Source of the DNA: CAIWHR01 sp963843595
GTDB lineage: Bacteria; Pseudomonadota; Gammaproteobacteria; Burkholderiales; Casimicrobiaceae
Assembly (NCBI GenBank): GCA_963843595.1
Contig: CAWJLG010000007.1
Span: forward strand, 1-64,000
DNA length: 64,000 nt
Reading direction: 5' to 3'
Positions 17,317 through 26,524 of the stretch are shown one piece after another; positions within the stretch are counted from its first letter, which is position 1, and each line of letters begins with the position of its first letter. The position numbers and the translations under genes were made by a program. Below the pieces are notes generated by a model, which ran no database searches, was not told the origin of the DNA, and was given only the letters and a program-made list of their open reading frames with translations.

Positions 17317-19446
17317 CAGTGGTTTCCCTCGCGATGGCGGTTGCGGATCGCGTCGGCGTAGAGCCGCGCCTCGACGTAGCGGACCAGCGCCCGGGTGCCG
17401 CGCCCGCAGTTGCGGAACACGCAGACGCCGCGATCCATCAAGCCCGCCGCACATCGAATCGTAGAGCCGCCCGCCGTCGATGATCCCGATGACCGGCTTC
17501 TCGTTGCGCTCGACCAGGGGCGGCATCAGATGGACGGTGCTCTTCGGATCCTTGATGTCGAAACCCGGTCGCAATTTGCTTTCTTCGAGCGCGCGTACGG
17601 CGGGGGAGGTCGGATCGAGCCCGACGACGACGGCATCGATGTTGGGGTCCTGCAGGAAGGCCTCGGTGATCTGCAGATGCGCCTCGTCGTCGGCGCCGGG
17701 ATTGATGTCGATGGGATTCCTGACCTCCACCAGCGCGTCAAGCCGCTTCGCGACCAGTATCTCCTCGACGCGCTTGACGGTAGCCGGCTCCAGCGCGCCC
17801 ATTTCCAGCGAGAAGGTGTCGGCCTCGACCGAGTCGGCCATGCCGATCGCCTCGAAACCGGCGCCGCTGATGCCGCCCAGGCGCTTGCCGCCGATCTTCT
17901 TGTGGTGCAGCGCACCGGCGACGTAGAAGAGATCGTCGAAGCTGTTGAAATCCTCGGCGACGATGGCACCGGCCTGGCGGACCACCGATTCGAACAGCGT
18001 CGGATTGCCGGCGATCGATGCGGTATGGCCCATGACGCCGCCCATGCCCGGAGCGGTCTTGCCCGATTTGTAGACGACGACGACCTTGCCGTTCAGCACC
18101 GCTCGGCGCACGGCCTTGACGAAGTCGAGTCCGTCCCGGTCCTTGAAACCCTCGATGTAGATGCCGATGGTTTCGATCTCCGGCCGCTCGGCGAACCAGG
18201 CGAGCATGTCGCCGTGCGTGAGATCGGTCTGGTTGCCCAGCGCCAGCATGTAGCGCGGATCGAGCCACGGATTCTGGGACAGGCGGGTGATCATGAAGGC
18301 GCCGCTCTGGCTCAGCATCACCGAATTGCGTTCCGGCTTCTTCTGCGGCTTCGGCAGCCGCTCCAGCGGGATGAACCAGGAGTCGTAGGAGCCCGGATGC
18401 GAGACCACGCCGAGGCAGTTGGCGCCGAGAAAGATCGGGCCGCCGCCTTCCTTGCCGTGGGCGGCGTTGATCCTCGCCGCCAGGGCCGCGGCGGGTTCGC
18501 GGCTCTTCTTCGTTTCACCCAGACTGCCCGGGATCAGCATCACCGATTCCACCGCATCGGTCTCGATGATCTCGTCGACGAGGCCGTAGACGGCGTCGGC
18601 AGTCGACCGCGACGATCAGCAGATCGAGCTTGTGGTCCAGCGCCTTCAGGCTTTCGACGCACTTGACGCCATCGATCTCCGTCTCGCCCGGGCGAATGAT
18701 CGTCAGCCGCTCCTTGTCGTACCCGCTGCCCATCAGGTTGCGCAGGATGATCCGGCCGAAGTTCATGCTGCTGGCCGAGACGCCGATGATGCCGATCGAG
18801 GCGGGATGGAGGAGCTTGTCGATCTTGTGGATGGGGCGGGGCAGGGGCCGGACAGCCGGTCGCGCCGAACGCGCAGCGCGCGCCCGTCGCTTCCAGCCGA
18901 GCGCCGACGTGCGACGGGATCGAGTTCGAGACTGCGCAGCACGAAGGGCGCCCCGGGATTGTCCGGTGAGCATAGCAGCTTGCCAGCGCGAGCATGCGCT
19001 GCGAAGACACGCCGCGAGGTGCTCGTCCGGAGAGCGGCTGCCCCGCGCGCGCTGGCGATGCCGGCCAGCTTCTGATAGGCGAACGTGCGTCGGAACAGCG
19101 CGAGAAAGTCGTCGGCGTCCGTCAACTCGGTGGCAGCGTGGACCGCGGCGCGGCCCTTCCGGAAATGGTCGTCTGCGAGCGCCGCATCCAGTCCGCCCAG
19201 ACCGGCACTGATGACCATGCCGAATTCCCGGGTGTTGGTGAGGCTGATGCGCAGCGCGACGTCGGGTGACATTCGCCCGGCCGACGCGGCATCGGCGCTG
19301 AATCCGATGCCCAGACTGGAAAGCAGCAGCCCGAGTTCCGCGTGGTTCAGCGTGTCGCGCGTCTCGGCGGCCGCCTGGCGGAACAGGGCCGTCGCCGCCG
19401 AAGGGTCGAACGCGATGCCTGAACGGGACTTGGTCGGATGCTGCAC
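17317..19446 (-). pseudogene. NDP-forming acyl-CoA synthetase, multiply frameshifted
   Basis: About 710 codons in which an N-terminal ATP-grasp-like domain (MQHPTKSRSGIAFDPSAATA onward) precedes a CoA-binding plus ligase domain (IGIIGVSASSMNFGRIILRN, later GHTASIAGNP). Such enzymes interconvert acyl-CoA plus ADP and Pi with acid, CoA and ATP. The frame is broken at about 17440-17445 (one extra base), 18598-18603 (one extra base) and at several points between 18850 and 19040, where all three frames are needed. The GTG start at 19446 has GGAGGG upstream. The order ATP-grasp then CoA-binding is the reverse of the common acetate-CoA ligase fusion. With six or more shifts this may be a real pseudogene rather than only sequencing error. 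Confidence 0.7.
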
Positions 19447-19498
19447 GTTGCGCGCTCCCTCCGTGCCGTTCGATCAACGGCGCGGACAGCCGGTTTCG

Positions 19499-20834
19499 TC
19501 AGTGCCGCGCGAGCGCGTCCTGGTGTTCCAGGCTCTTGATGAAGGCCGTCTGTTTCGCGACGCCGGCCTCGATGTGCGCCACCTGTTCCGGCGACAGATG
19601 CCGGTACTTGCCTTGCGCCTCGAGGTAATCGGACACCGGGCGCGGATCGTCCACGGAGCGGGTCAGACGCAGGCCGGTGCCGGGCTCGAATTCCCAGAGC
19701 ATGACGAAATTGGTCTCGACCGCCATTCGCGCGACCTCGATGTTGTCCTGCGACGGAAAGCGCCAGCCTGTCGTGCACGGCGAATAGACGTGCAGGTACG
19801 CGAAGCCGTGCTTCGAAGCCGCGATCGCACGGTCGAGCTTGGCGTAGAAGTCCTCCATGAACGCGGTCGACGCCGTGGCGACGTAGGCACAGTTGTGCAT
19901 CATCATCAGCACCGGCAGGTTCTTCGCGTCCTGCGTCTTCCCATGGCCTCGCTCGCCGACCGGCGTGGTCGACGTCCACGCGCCGTAGGGCGTGCAGCTC
20001 GAGCGCTGCATGCCCGTGTTCATGTAGCCCTCGTTGTCGACGCAGATGAACAGGATCTGCTCGCCGCGCTCGGCCGCGCCGGACAGCGACTGGAAGCCGA
20101 CGTCGGACGCCCCGCCGTCGCCGGCGAGCGCGACGGCATTCACTTCGCGTCCGATGCGCTTGTAGTGGCGCTTGACCCCCGCGAGCATCGACGCGGTGTT
20201 GGTCAGCAGCGGATGGAACACCGGCACCTTGGTCCCGGTCAGCCCGTTGTAGCCGACCGAGCCCATGCCCGGGATGCAACCCGGCGGCGTGGCGAGCACG
20301 GTGTCGGGACCGATGCGCCGCAGCGTGTGGCGCATGACGAGCTCCGTATTGCATCCCTGGCACCCCGCCAGCCCAGGCACGAAGAGGTCCTCCAGCTGCC
20401 CCACCTCGTTGTAGATGCGCGACGTCGTGACGTAGCGCAGCGCCCCGCGATCGCACGCCTTGACGCACGCCGGATCGCCGTCGCAGAGGTCGCACTTGAC
20501 CACGTGCCCGGCGAGCGGATTGCGGACGATGCCGCCGTACGCGCAGCCGACCGTGCACAGCAGGCAGTCGACGCACTTCGTCTCGTCCCAGTCGATGACG
20601 CCTGTCGCGTCGTCCTTGGCGAGCGCTGCCGCGGGACAGTTCTCCACGCACTTCGGATCGCCGCACTGGCGGCACATGGCGAGCTCGAAGCGACCGCCGT
20701 CGGCGACGATCTGGATGCGGGCGTCGGCGATGTCGTCGGACCCCGCCTTCACCTGCGCACACGCGGTCATGCACGCGTTGCAGCCGTCGCACTGCTGCGG
20801 CGTCGAAGGCGATCGTGTTGTAGGCGCCCGGCAT
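19499..20834 (-). CDS. padI: 2-oxoacid (phenylglyoxylate-type) oxidoreductase, beta subunit with ferredoxin domain (frame broken)
   Basis: About 444 residues. The N-terminal third is a multi-cluster ferredoxin of HycB type, with cysteine sets starting QCDGCNACMTAC, CRQCGDPKCVENCP, CVDCLLCTVGC and CDLCDGDPACVKAC. The remainder is the TPP-binding beta subunit with GCQGCNTEL, the Mg/TPP motif GDGGASDVG and CVDNEGYMNTGMQ. This ferredoxin-TPP fusion is a feature of PadI of Azoarcus phenylglyoxylate dehydrogenase. The ATG at 20834 has GGAGATAG upstream; one extra base at about 20793-20800, between the start and the first cysteine set, breaks the frame. Last subunit gene of a five-gene operon. Confidence 0.75.
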
Positions 20835-20836
20835 GC

Positions 20837-22101
20837 CTATCTCCACGTCTGCGACATCACCGCGCGGGCGGCTTCCTGCGGTGCCCGCAGGAAGCGCTCG
20901 CGCACCCGGGCCGAGGTCGATGCGACGCAGGATCAACTCCCACATCACGCCGGGGTCGAAGGCCGTGTTGATGCCGAAGATGCCGAGCAGACGGTTGTCC
21001 GCGAGCACGATCTTGAGGTAGCGGCCGCGCTCCGTATCGACCGATTTCACGACCTCGGCGCCGGCAACGCCGTCGCCGTGCACGCCCACCGACACCGCGT
21101 GCTGGCCGAAGAACGTGTAGGTGTTGAGCGGGACGCCGCCCGGATAGGGCTTCAGTCCCGGGTCGCCTGCCATCGCCATGCCCGCGATGCGGCCCTGCTC
21201 GACGGCGTCGGGCAGGATTCCGTTGAGGGTCTTCGCATCGTCGTAGAAGCCTCGCGCCTGCGCGACGTCGCCGGCGGCCCAGATGTTTGGCCACGCTCGA
21301 GCGCATCCGGTCGTCGACCAGCACGCCGCGATCGGTGTCGACGCCGGATCCGGCAAGAAAGTCCGTGACGGGCGCGACGCCGACCCCGACGACCAGCAGA
21401 TCGCAGTCGAGCGCATCGCCGTTGTCGAGCACCACCTTGCAGCCCGGAGTCCCGGGCTCGACGCGTACCACCCGGGCGCCGGTGACCAGCCGCACGCCCC
21501 TGGCGGCGAACGCCTTCTCGATCATCGCGGCGGCGTCGGCGTCGAAGTAGCCGGGCAGCACATGCTGGCTGCATGCTCGATGATCGTGACGCCCGCGCCG
21601 GCCTGTGGCGAGATTCTCGGCCGCGTGCATGCCGATGAGGCCGGCCCCGAGCACCACGGCGCGCTGCGCACCGGATGCCGCATCGCGCAGCGCGAGTGCA
21701 TCGTCGAGCGTGCGCAGCACGTGAAAGCGCGCCCGATCGAGGCCGGGAATCGCCGGAATGACCGGCCGCGCGCCACTGGCGACGAGCAGCTTGCCGTAGG
21801 CGATCTCCCGGCCGTCGGCGAGGCGGACGACGCTGTGCGCCGCGTCGACCGTTTCGACCGCATCGCCGCGCAGGTAATCGACGTTCTGCTCGCGGAAGTA
21901 CGCGTCGTCGCGCAGGAACACGCGCTCGGGGCTGGAGCGCCCGGAGACGACGTACGGAAGGACGGTCGGCGAGTACGGCAGCGTTGCGTCGCGCGTCACC
22001 ATCGTGACCGCGCCCTCGGCGTCGTGCATGCGCAACGTGTGCAGCGCCGACAGTGCGGCGTGGCTCGAGCCGATGATCAGGTAGTCGGTATTCGGCATCA
22101 T
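20837..22101 (-). CDS. padH: FAD/NAD-dependent oxidoreductase subunit of the 2-oxoacid oxidoreductase (frame broken)
   Basis: About 420 residues of a pyridine-nucleotide-disulfide-type flavoprotein. The FAD motif begins YLIIGSSHAALSAL near residue 7, the NAD motif is VVLGAGLIGMHAAEN near residue 148, and GLLVASGARP-like sequence (KLLVASGARPVIPAIPG) lies between. In phenylglyoxylate dehydrogenase the equivalent subunit (PadH) passes electrons to NAD+. The frame is interrupted at about 21601-21608, 21559-21566, 21284-21288 and 20904-20912; single-base corrections restore a product ending AARAVMSQTWR with a stop at 20837. The start is MMPNTDY at 22101 or the next ATG. Confidence 0.7.
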
Positions 22102-22105
22102 GGTC

Positions 22106-23350
22106 TCAGTCGTTCTCGTTGAGCCACACCGTCGCCCCGGGTCGGCCGCTCGCCGCCATGTGCGCCACGCGGTCGATGACGGCGCCGAAATGCCGTGTCG
22201 TGAGGTCGGCGCCCGGCAAGCCCGCCGATGAAGCTCATCGACGGCATCTGCATGCCGGCGTGGCCCAGCGCGCCCGCGACGTCCTGGTAGAGCGGGCCGC
22301 AGTTCCAGCCGAAGGACACCGAGCGGTCGACGACGCCGACGGCGCTGATGCCCGGCGAGCGCGTCGACGATCGCCTGGACCGGGAACGGGCGGTAGGTCT
22401 TGACCTTGACCAGGCCGACGCGCACGCCGCGATCGCGCGCCTCGTCCACCGCGTCCTTGGCCGCGCCGGTCATCGAGCCGATGGTCGCCAGCGCGAGCTC
22501 GGCGTCGTCCATCCGGTAGCGCTCGACCAGCGGCGCGTGCGCGCGTCCGGTGCGCCGGGCCCAGTCCGCGTGCGCGTCGGTGATCACGCGACAGCGCGTT
22601 CTGCATGCCGGCGCAGTGGCCCTTGCGGTATCGGACGAACGTGCGCGGTCCGGGACCGCCGGCGCCGCCGGTCAGCGGATCGACGGCCATCGGCCGCTGC
22701 GGATCGAGCGCCGCGTGCCAGTTGATGTTCGGCTTGCCGAGAAACGCGTCGACGTCGTCCTGCGCGGGCAGGTCGACGCGCGTCACGCCGAACGACAGGT
22801 AGTTGCCGTCGTGGCAGACGTTGACCGGCAGCATCACGTCGCGGTGCTCGGCGACGCGGTAGGCGATCAGGATCGTGTCGAGCACTTCCTGCACCGTCTC
22901 GCAGTACATCTGGATCCAGCCCACCTCGCGCACGGACATCGCGTCCTGGTGGCCGCCCCAGACGCTCTGCGGCGTCAGCGTGTCGCGGGTGACGATCGAC
23001 ATCACCATCGGCAGCCGCAGCCCCGGCTGGCGCAGGTAGGGCTCGAACATGAACGCGAGCCCCGGGCCGCAGGTGGCGGTATAGGTGCGCGCGCCGGCCA
23101 GCGCCGCGCCCTGGAGCACCGACAGCACCGAATGCTCGCCTTCCGCGTCGACGATCTCGGAGGCCAGCGTGCCGTTGGCGACCAGCTTCGCGAGGTATTC
23201 GACCAGCGACGACTGCGGCGTGATCGGGTAGACGGCGACCATGTCCACGCGCGCCAGGGCGACCGCCCAGGCGGCGGCCTCGTTGGCGTCGCAGACGAGG
23301 AAGTCGCGCGCCTTCGCTTCCTGCTTCAGCATCGTCGCCATGGTCGTCAC
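22106..23350 (-). CDS. padG: 2-oxoacid (phenylglyoxylate-type) oxidoreductase, alpha subunit (frame broken)
   Basis: About 414 residues of alpha subunit: YPITPQSSLVEYLAK near residue 40 is the hallmark motif, VDAEGEHSVLSVLQG follows, and the C-terminal domain contains VGLVKVKTYRPFP. Three single-base insertions at about 22586-22592, 22349-22355 and 22209-22214 break the frame; two of them are an extra C after GGG. The corrected product ends ATVWLNEND with the stop at 22106, five bases before the flavoprotein start. Start candidates are a GTG at 23350 or an ATG at 23341. Fits PadG by size and operon position. Confidence 0.72.
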
Positions 23351-23357
23351 CGGCCGC

Positions 23358-23649
23358 TCATGCGGCCTCCTCGACCATCGCGATCGCGCGGTGCGGGCAC
23401 TCGGTCGCGCAGATGCCGCAACCCTTGCAGGTCGCGTAGTCGATGTCGAACCAGGCCCGTTTCTCGACGACGCACTGCACCGGGCAATACAGCCAGCACA
23501 CGGCGCACTTGACGCATTTCGCGCGGTCGACGACCGGCTTCATGCTGCGCCATTCGCCCGGGCAGCATCGGATTCGGCCGCGTCGCGATCGGGCACAGGT
23601 CGTCCGGGACGCCGCTCGCATCGAAAATCGGATACGACTGGCGCTTCAT
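23358..23649 (-). CDS. padF: 2-oxoacid oxidoreductase, delta (2[4Fe-4S] ferredoxin) subunit (frame broken)
   Basis: About 96 residues. After an N-terminal segment MKRQSYPIFDASGVPDDLCP come two four-cysteine motifs, CVKCAVCWLYCP and CKGCGICATECP, each binding a [4Fe-4S] cluster. One extra C after GGG at about 23555-23562 breaks the frame between the N-terminal segment and the ferredoxin core. The ATG at 23649 overlaps the stop of the gamma gene (ATGA). PadF of Azoarcus has the same size and position. Confidence 0.75.
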
Positions 23650-24220
23650 GCCGCGACTCTCCGCTCGATCCGATGCACCGTCGTCTGCTCGAACCCGGCC
23701 GCGAGGCCCGCAAGATTCTGCTTCAGCCCGGCGTCGCGGAAGTCGGACCGCTCGAGCGCGACGCGCAGCGAATCGAGCGAAACGAGGCCGGTCGTGCGCG
23801 CGAACGCACCGAGCATGATCGTGTTGGTGATCGGCCGCTTGAAGATCGAAAGCGCGAGCGCCACCGCGTCGCACAGTCCGACCGGTCGCGATCTGCGGCG
23901 GGCAGCGCAAGATCGGCGAGCGGCTTCGCCGTGGTCTGGACCAGCACCGCATCGTCGGTGACGCCGTCGAAGATGTTCACCGCGCGCGCGACGGTCGGAT
24001 CGATGCAGAGGATGCAGTCCGGCCGGTAGATGTTGGTCATCTGCCGGATCGGCTTGTCGTCGACGCGCAGGAAGCTCGCGACGGGCGCGCCGCGCCGCTC
24101 GAAACCGAACGACGGCACCGCGACGACGTGCTTGCCTTCCGCGACGAACGCGGTGGCGAGTATCGACCCGGCGAGCACGGCGCCTTGACCGCCGCGCCCG
24201 TGGATCCGGATTTCGTGCAT
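23646..24220 (-). CDS. padE: 2-oxoacid oxidoreductase, gamma subunit (frame broken)
   Basis: About 191 residues, the catalytic-gamma domain with IHGRGGQGAVLAGSI near residue 6, SFGFERRGAPVASFLR near residue 40 and ITNTIMLGAFARTTG near residue 130. The frame changes at about 23880-23886; here the restoring change is one missing base (or two extra), unlike most other sites in the window. The ATG at 24220 has a very good AGGAGGAGC upstream. First gene of the operon padE-F-G-H-I, the gene order known from Azoarcus evansii phenylglyoxylate dehydrogenase (an acylating enzyme giving benzoyl-CoA). Confidence 0.75.
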
Positions 24221-24301
24221 CCCGCGCGCTCCTCCTGGTGGCGTGGATCTTCGTCCACCGCTGCGATCGGGAAAGCTTATGGCCGATGACCGGGTTTGTA
24301 C

Positions 24302-24315
24302 TTGTGCCAAGTCAA
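24302..24315 (-). promoter_or_regulatory. Imperfect FNR-type box upstream of padE
   Basis: On the minus strand the sequence reads TTGACTTGGCACAA: one perfect half-site (TTGAC) and one half-site matching only three of five bases. It is centred 88 bases upstream of the padE start. Weak on its own; recorded because the operon product should be oxygen-sensitive and perfect boxes precede three other transcription units in the window. Confidence 0.25.
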
Positions 24316-24513
24316 GGAATGCAGCGGCGCTTTGCCGCACTTGCCGGCCGAGCCGGCGGCCGTTCCGTCGATGCGCGGCTGGCGCAACCCGGCGCTGGCA
24401 GGGCATCATGGCGTGCGTCGCGGGCCCGGTGCCCGCTGCCCGCTTCATCGGCGGTTGCCTGGATGGGCACCGCAATGGCGACGCCCAGCCCCTCGCTTCC
24501 GGAGAGTCCCCTC

Positions 24514-25295
24514 ATGATAGTCAGGAACACCTTTGCCGCCCTTGTGCTTGCCGCCGCGCTTCCCGCGCATGCGGTCGACTACACCGACATCTGGTACGAC
24601 GCCGCCGAGTCCGGCTGGGGCGTGAATCTCGTCCAGAGCGACGCGTTCATTTTCGGCACGTTCTTCGTCTATGCGCCGAACGGGACGGCCGACGTGGTAT
24701 TCGGCCGAGCTCGACGTGGGACGGCAACGGCGCGTACAAGGGCAATCTCTACGCGACCACCGGCACCGGCTTCGCCCTGAAGTGGGAGTCGGGGAACTTG
24801 ACCAGGACGGCGGTCGGCACGGCCTCGTTCACGCCGAGCACGCTCAACGCCTATCAGGGAACGCTCGCCTGGACGGTGAACGGCGTCGGCAGCGCGACCA
24901 AACCCGTCGAGCGGCTGACGCTTACGGGAATCGCGCTGGGGGGCGACTACACGGGCGGTCAGACCGGAGCGTACTCGGGGTGCTCGACGAACTCGGACAA
25001 TGGCTCCTACATCGACCGCTACGATCTGCAGGTCACGCATTCGGCGTCCGGCGCTGCGACGTTCGAGTTCTCCTACACCAGCGGGCTGACCTGCACGCTT
25101 TCCGGTACGCTCGAACTGCACGGCGGCCTGTACCGCATCCCGGGCGCCACGTACACGTGCTCGGACGGGCTCAACACGACGGCCACGATGTACGAGATCA
25201 AGGCGACCGCGCTCGGCATCGAGGGCCGCCTCGCGGCCAGCGACGTGGGCGCAGGATGCGCGGAGAACGCCAACTTCGCGGCGGTGCTGCGCTGA
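24514..25295 (+). CDS. Exported protein, unknown function (frame broken)
   Basis: About 259 residues once two extra bases (about 24689-24692 and 24711-24714) are removed, giving continuous sense NGTPTWYSAELTWDGNGAY. The start is the ATG at 24514 with GGAGAG seven bases upstream. A signal peptide (MIVRNTFAALVLAAALPAHA) is followed by DYTDIWYDAAESGWGVNLVQ, a WYxxxESGWG-type opening seen in repeat-bearing secreted proteobacterial proteins, then beta-rich sequence with paired cysteines (YSGCST, SGLTCTLSG, ATYTCSDG, GAGCAEN). The C-terminal 34 bases of the gene recur at 26440-26473. Confidence 0.7.
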
Positions 25296-25296
25296 C
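25263..25296 (+). repeat. 34-bp direct repeat, copy 1 (3' end of exported-protein gene)
   Basis: These 34 bases, coding ENANFAAVLR plus the stop codon of the exported-protein gene, recur at 26440-26473 with two mismatches. Sequence outside the repeat differs between the two places. Confidence 0.8.
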
Positions 25297-25426
25297 GATC
25301 CCGCGGATTTCTGCGGGGCACTGCGTTCTCTCCCGGTGATGCCTTCGAGCAAACTCCCAACGGCAACCTCATTGGGCTACACCGAAAACGAGACGGCGTT
25401 GGGATGGGTCATCCCGAATTGACACG

Positions 25427-26398
25427 ATGAATCGACTCCAACAAGTCCTGATTACGGCGGTCGCGTTGATGCTGACCGGCGGCGAAGGCCTATCGTTCGA
25501 GCAAAGCTCCGTAGCTCGGCTTCTGATGGTCTCCGGTGACCGCCAGATCGCTGTGAACACGCATCTTCCGCCGCAACCGTATGTCGTGCGTGCCGTCGAC
25601 GTGCGGGGTGCGCCGGTGTCTGGCGTCGGTCTCATCATCGAATGGACGGGTGGTTGTGCCGCCCCAAACCGCGCAGATGAGTTCGGGTATCGTGGATTCA
25701 ATGCAACTGTTGATTCGGCATGCTTTGCGACAGGCCCTCGTGCAGAGTACTTGGCCGGGACCGATGCCAATGGGTACGGCACGACCCAAGGCAGATACGC
25801 GGACGGCCCGCCGTCAGCGTTCCTGGTGGGCGCCCGGGCCTTGAACCAACCGCTTCCAGTCCCTGCGATTTACTTTACCGTTGTGGCAACGACGGCCCCA
25901 CCAGCGGGCAATGCAACGGTGATCGTTGAATATTTCGAGAAGGACCTCGGCCACTACTTCAATACGCTGCTGCAGTCCGAAATCGATGCGCTGGAGGCCG
26001 GCACCTTCGCAGGATGGCAGCGATCAACTGGTGCCTTCATCGCGTACGCGACGGCACAGGATGCGCCGCCGGGGGCCGTCCCCGTCTGCCGCTTTTTCAG
26101 CAGCACCTACACGTCGCACTTCTACACGGCCGATGCGGGCGAATGCGACGCCGTCGTAGCCCGATGGCCGGACGTGTGGCAGTTGGAGACGCGCGCGGCG
26201 TTCTACATCCAGGTGCCGGACAAGACGACCGGCGCGTGCGGACCGGGGTTGCAACCGATCTACCGGATGTACAGCACGCGCAACGGCCCCAACCACCGTT
26301 ACGTTGCCGACAGCAAACTGCGCGATGCGATGGTCCGGGCGGGTTGGGCGTCCGAAGGCTACGGCCCCGACAACGTCATGCTGTGCACGGCGAGATAG
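25427..26398 (+). CDS. Exported protein with C-terminal DUF5648-like repeats
   Basis: A 323-residue protein with a hydrophobic N-terminus (LITAVALMLTGGEG) suggestive of a signal peptide, an Ig-like middle (residues 40-160, with RAVDVRGAPVSGVGLIIEW) and a C-terminal domain of the DUF5648 type. The latter shows the typical spaced aromatic motifs: EYFEKDLGHYFNT near residue 168, VCRFFSSTYTSHFYTADAGECDAV near residue 220 (only partly quoted as CRFFSS and HFYTADAGEC) and YRMYSTRNGPNHRYVAD near residue 285. These repeats occur in secreted proteins of unknown role. Base composition is slightly less GC-rich than its neighbours. It is bracketed by the 34-bp direct repeat. Confidence 0.7.
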   Translation: MNRLQQVLITAVALMLTGGEGLSFEQSSVARLLMVSGDRQIAVNTHLPPQPYVVRAVDVRGAPVSGVGLIIEWTGGCAAPNRADEFGYRGFNATVDSACFATGPRAEYLAGTDANGYGTTQGRYADGPPSAFLVGARALNQPLPVPAIYFTVVATTAPPAGNATVIVEYFEKDLGHYFNTLLQSEIDALEAGTFAGWQRSTGAFIAYATAQDAPPGAVPVCRFFSSTYTSHFYTADAGECDAVVARWPDVWQLETRAAFYIQVPDKTTGACGPGLQPIYRMYSTRNGPNHRYVADSKLRDAMVRAGWASEGYGPDNVMLCTAR

Positions 26399-26400
26399 GC

Positions 26401-26472
26401 CGCCGGCAAAGGGTCTGCCGTCGGGCTGCGTGATGTGGGAGAACGCGGACTTCGCGGCGGTGCTGCGCTGAC
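26401..26472 (+). pseudogene. 3' fragment of a paralogue of the exported protein
   Basis: Immediately after the DUF5648-like gene, in a different frame, the sequence reads KGLPSGCVMWENADFAAVLR and stops, closely matching the last residues of the protein encoded at 24514-25295 (ending GAGCAENANFAAVLR). No start or upstream portion is present, so only the tail of a second copy remains. Confidence 0.6.
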
Positions 26473-26473
26473 C
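26440..26473 (+). repeat. 34-bp direct repeat, copy 2
   Basis: Second copy of the 34-base sequence at 25263-25296, with two mismatches, 1177 bases downstream in the same orientation. Together the copies bracket the DUF5648-like gene. Confidence 0.8.
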
Positions 26474-26524
26474 TCGCGCCGTCGGGCGGAGCGGGGTCCT
26501 TCCGCTCCGCACGGGCGCGCCCGC

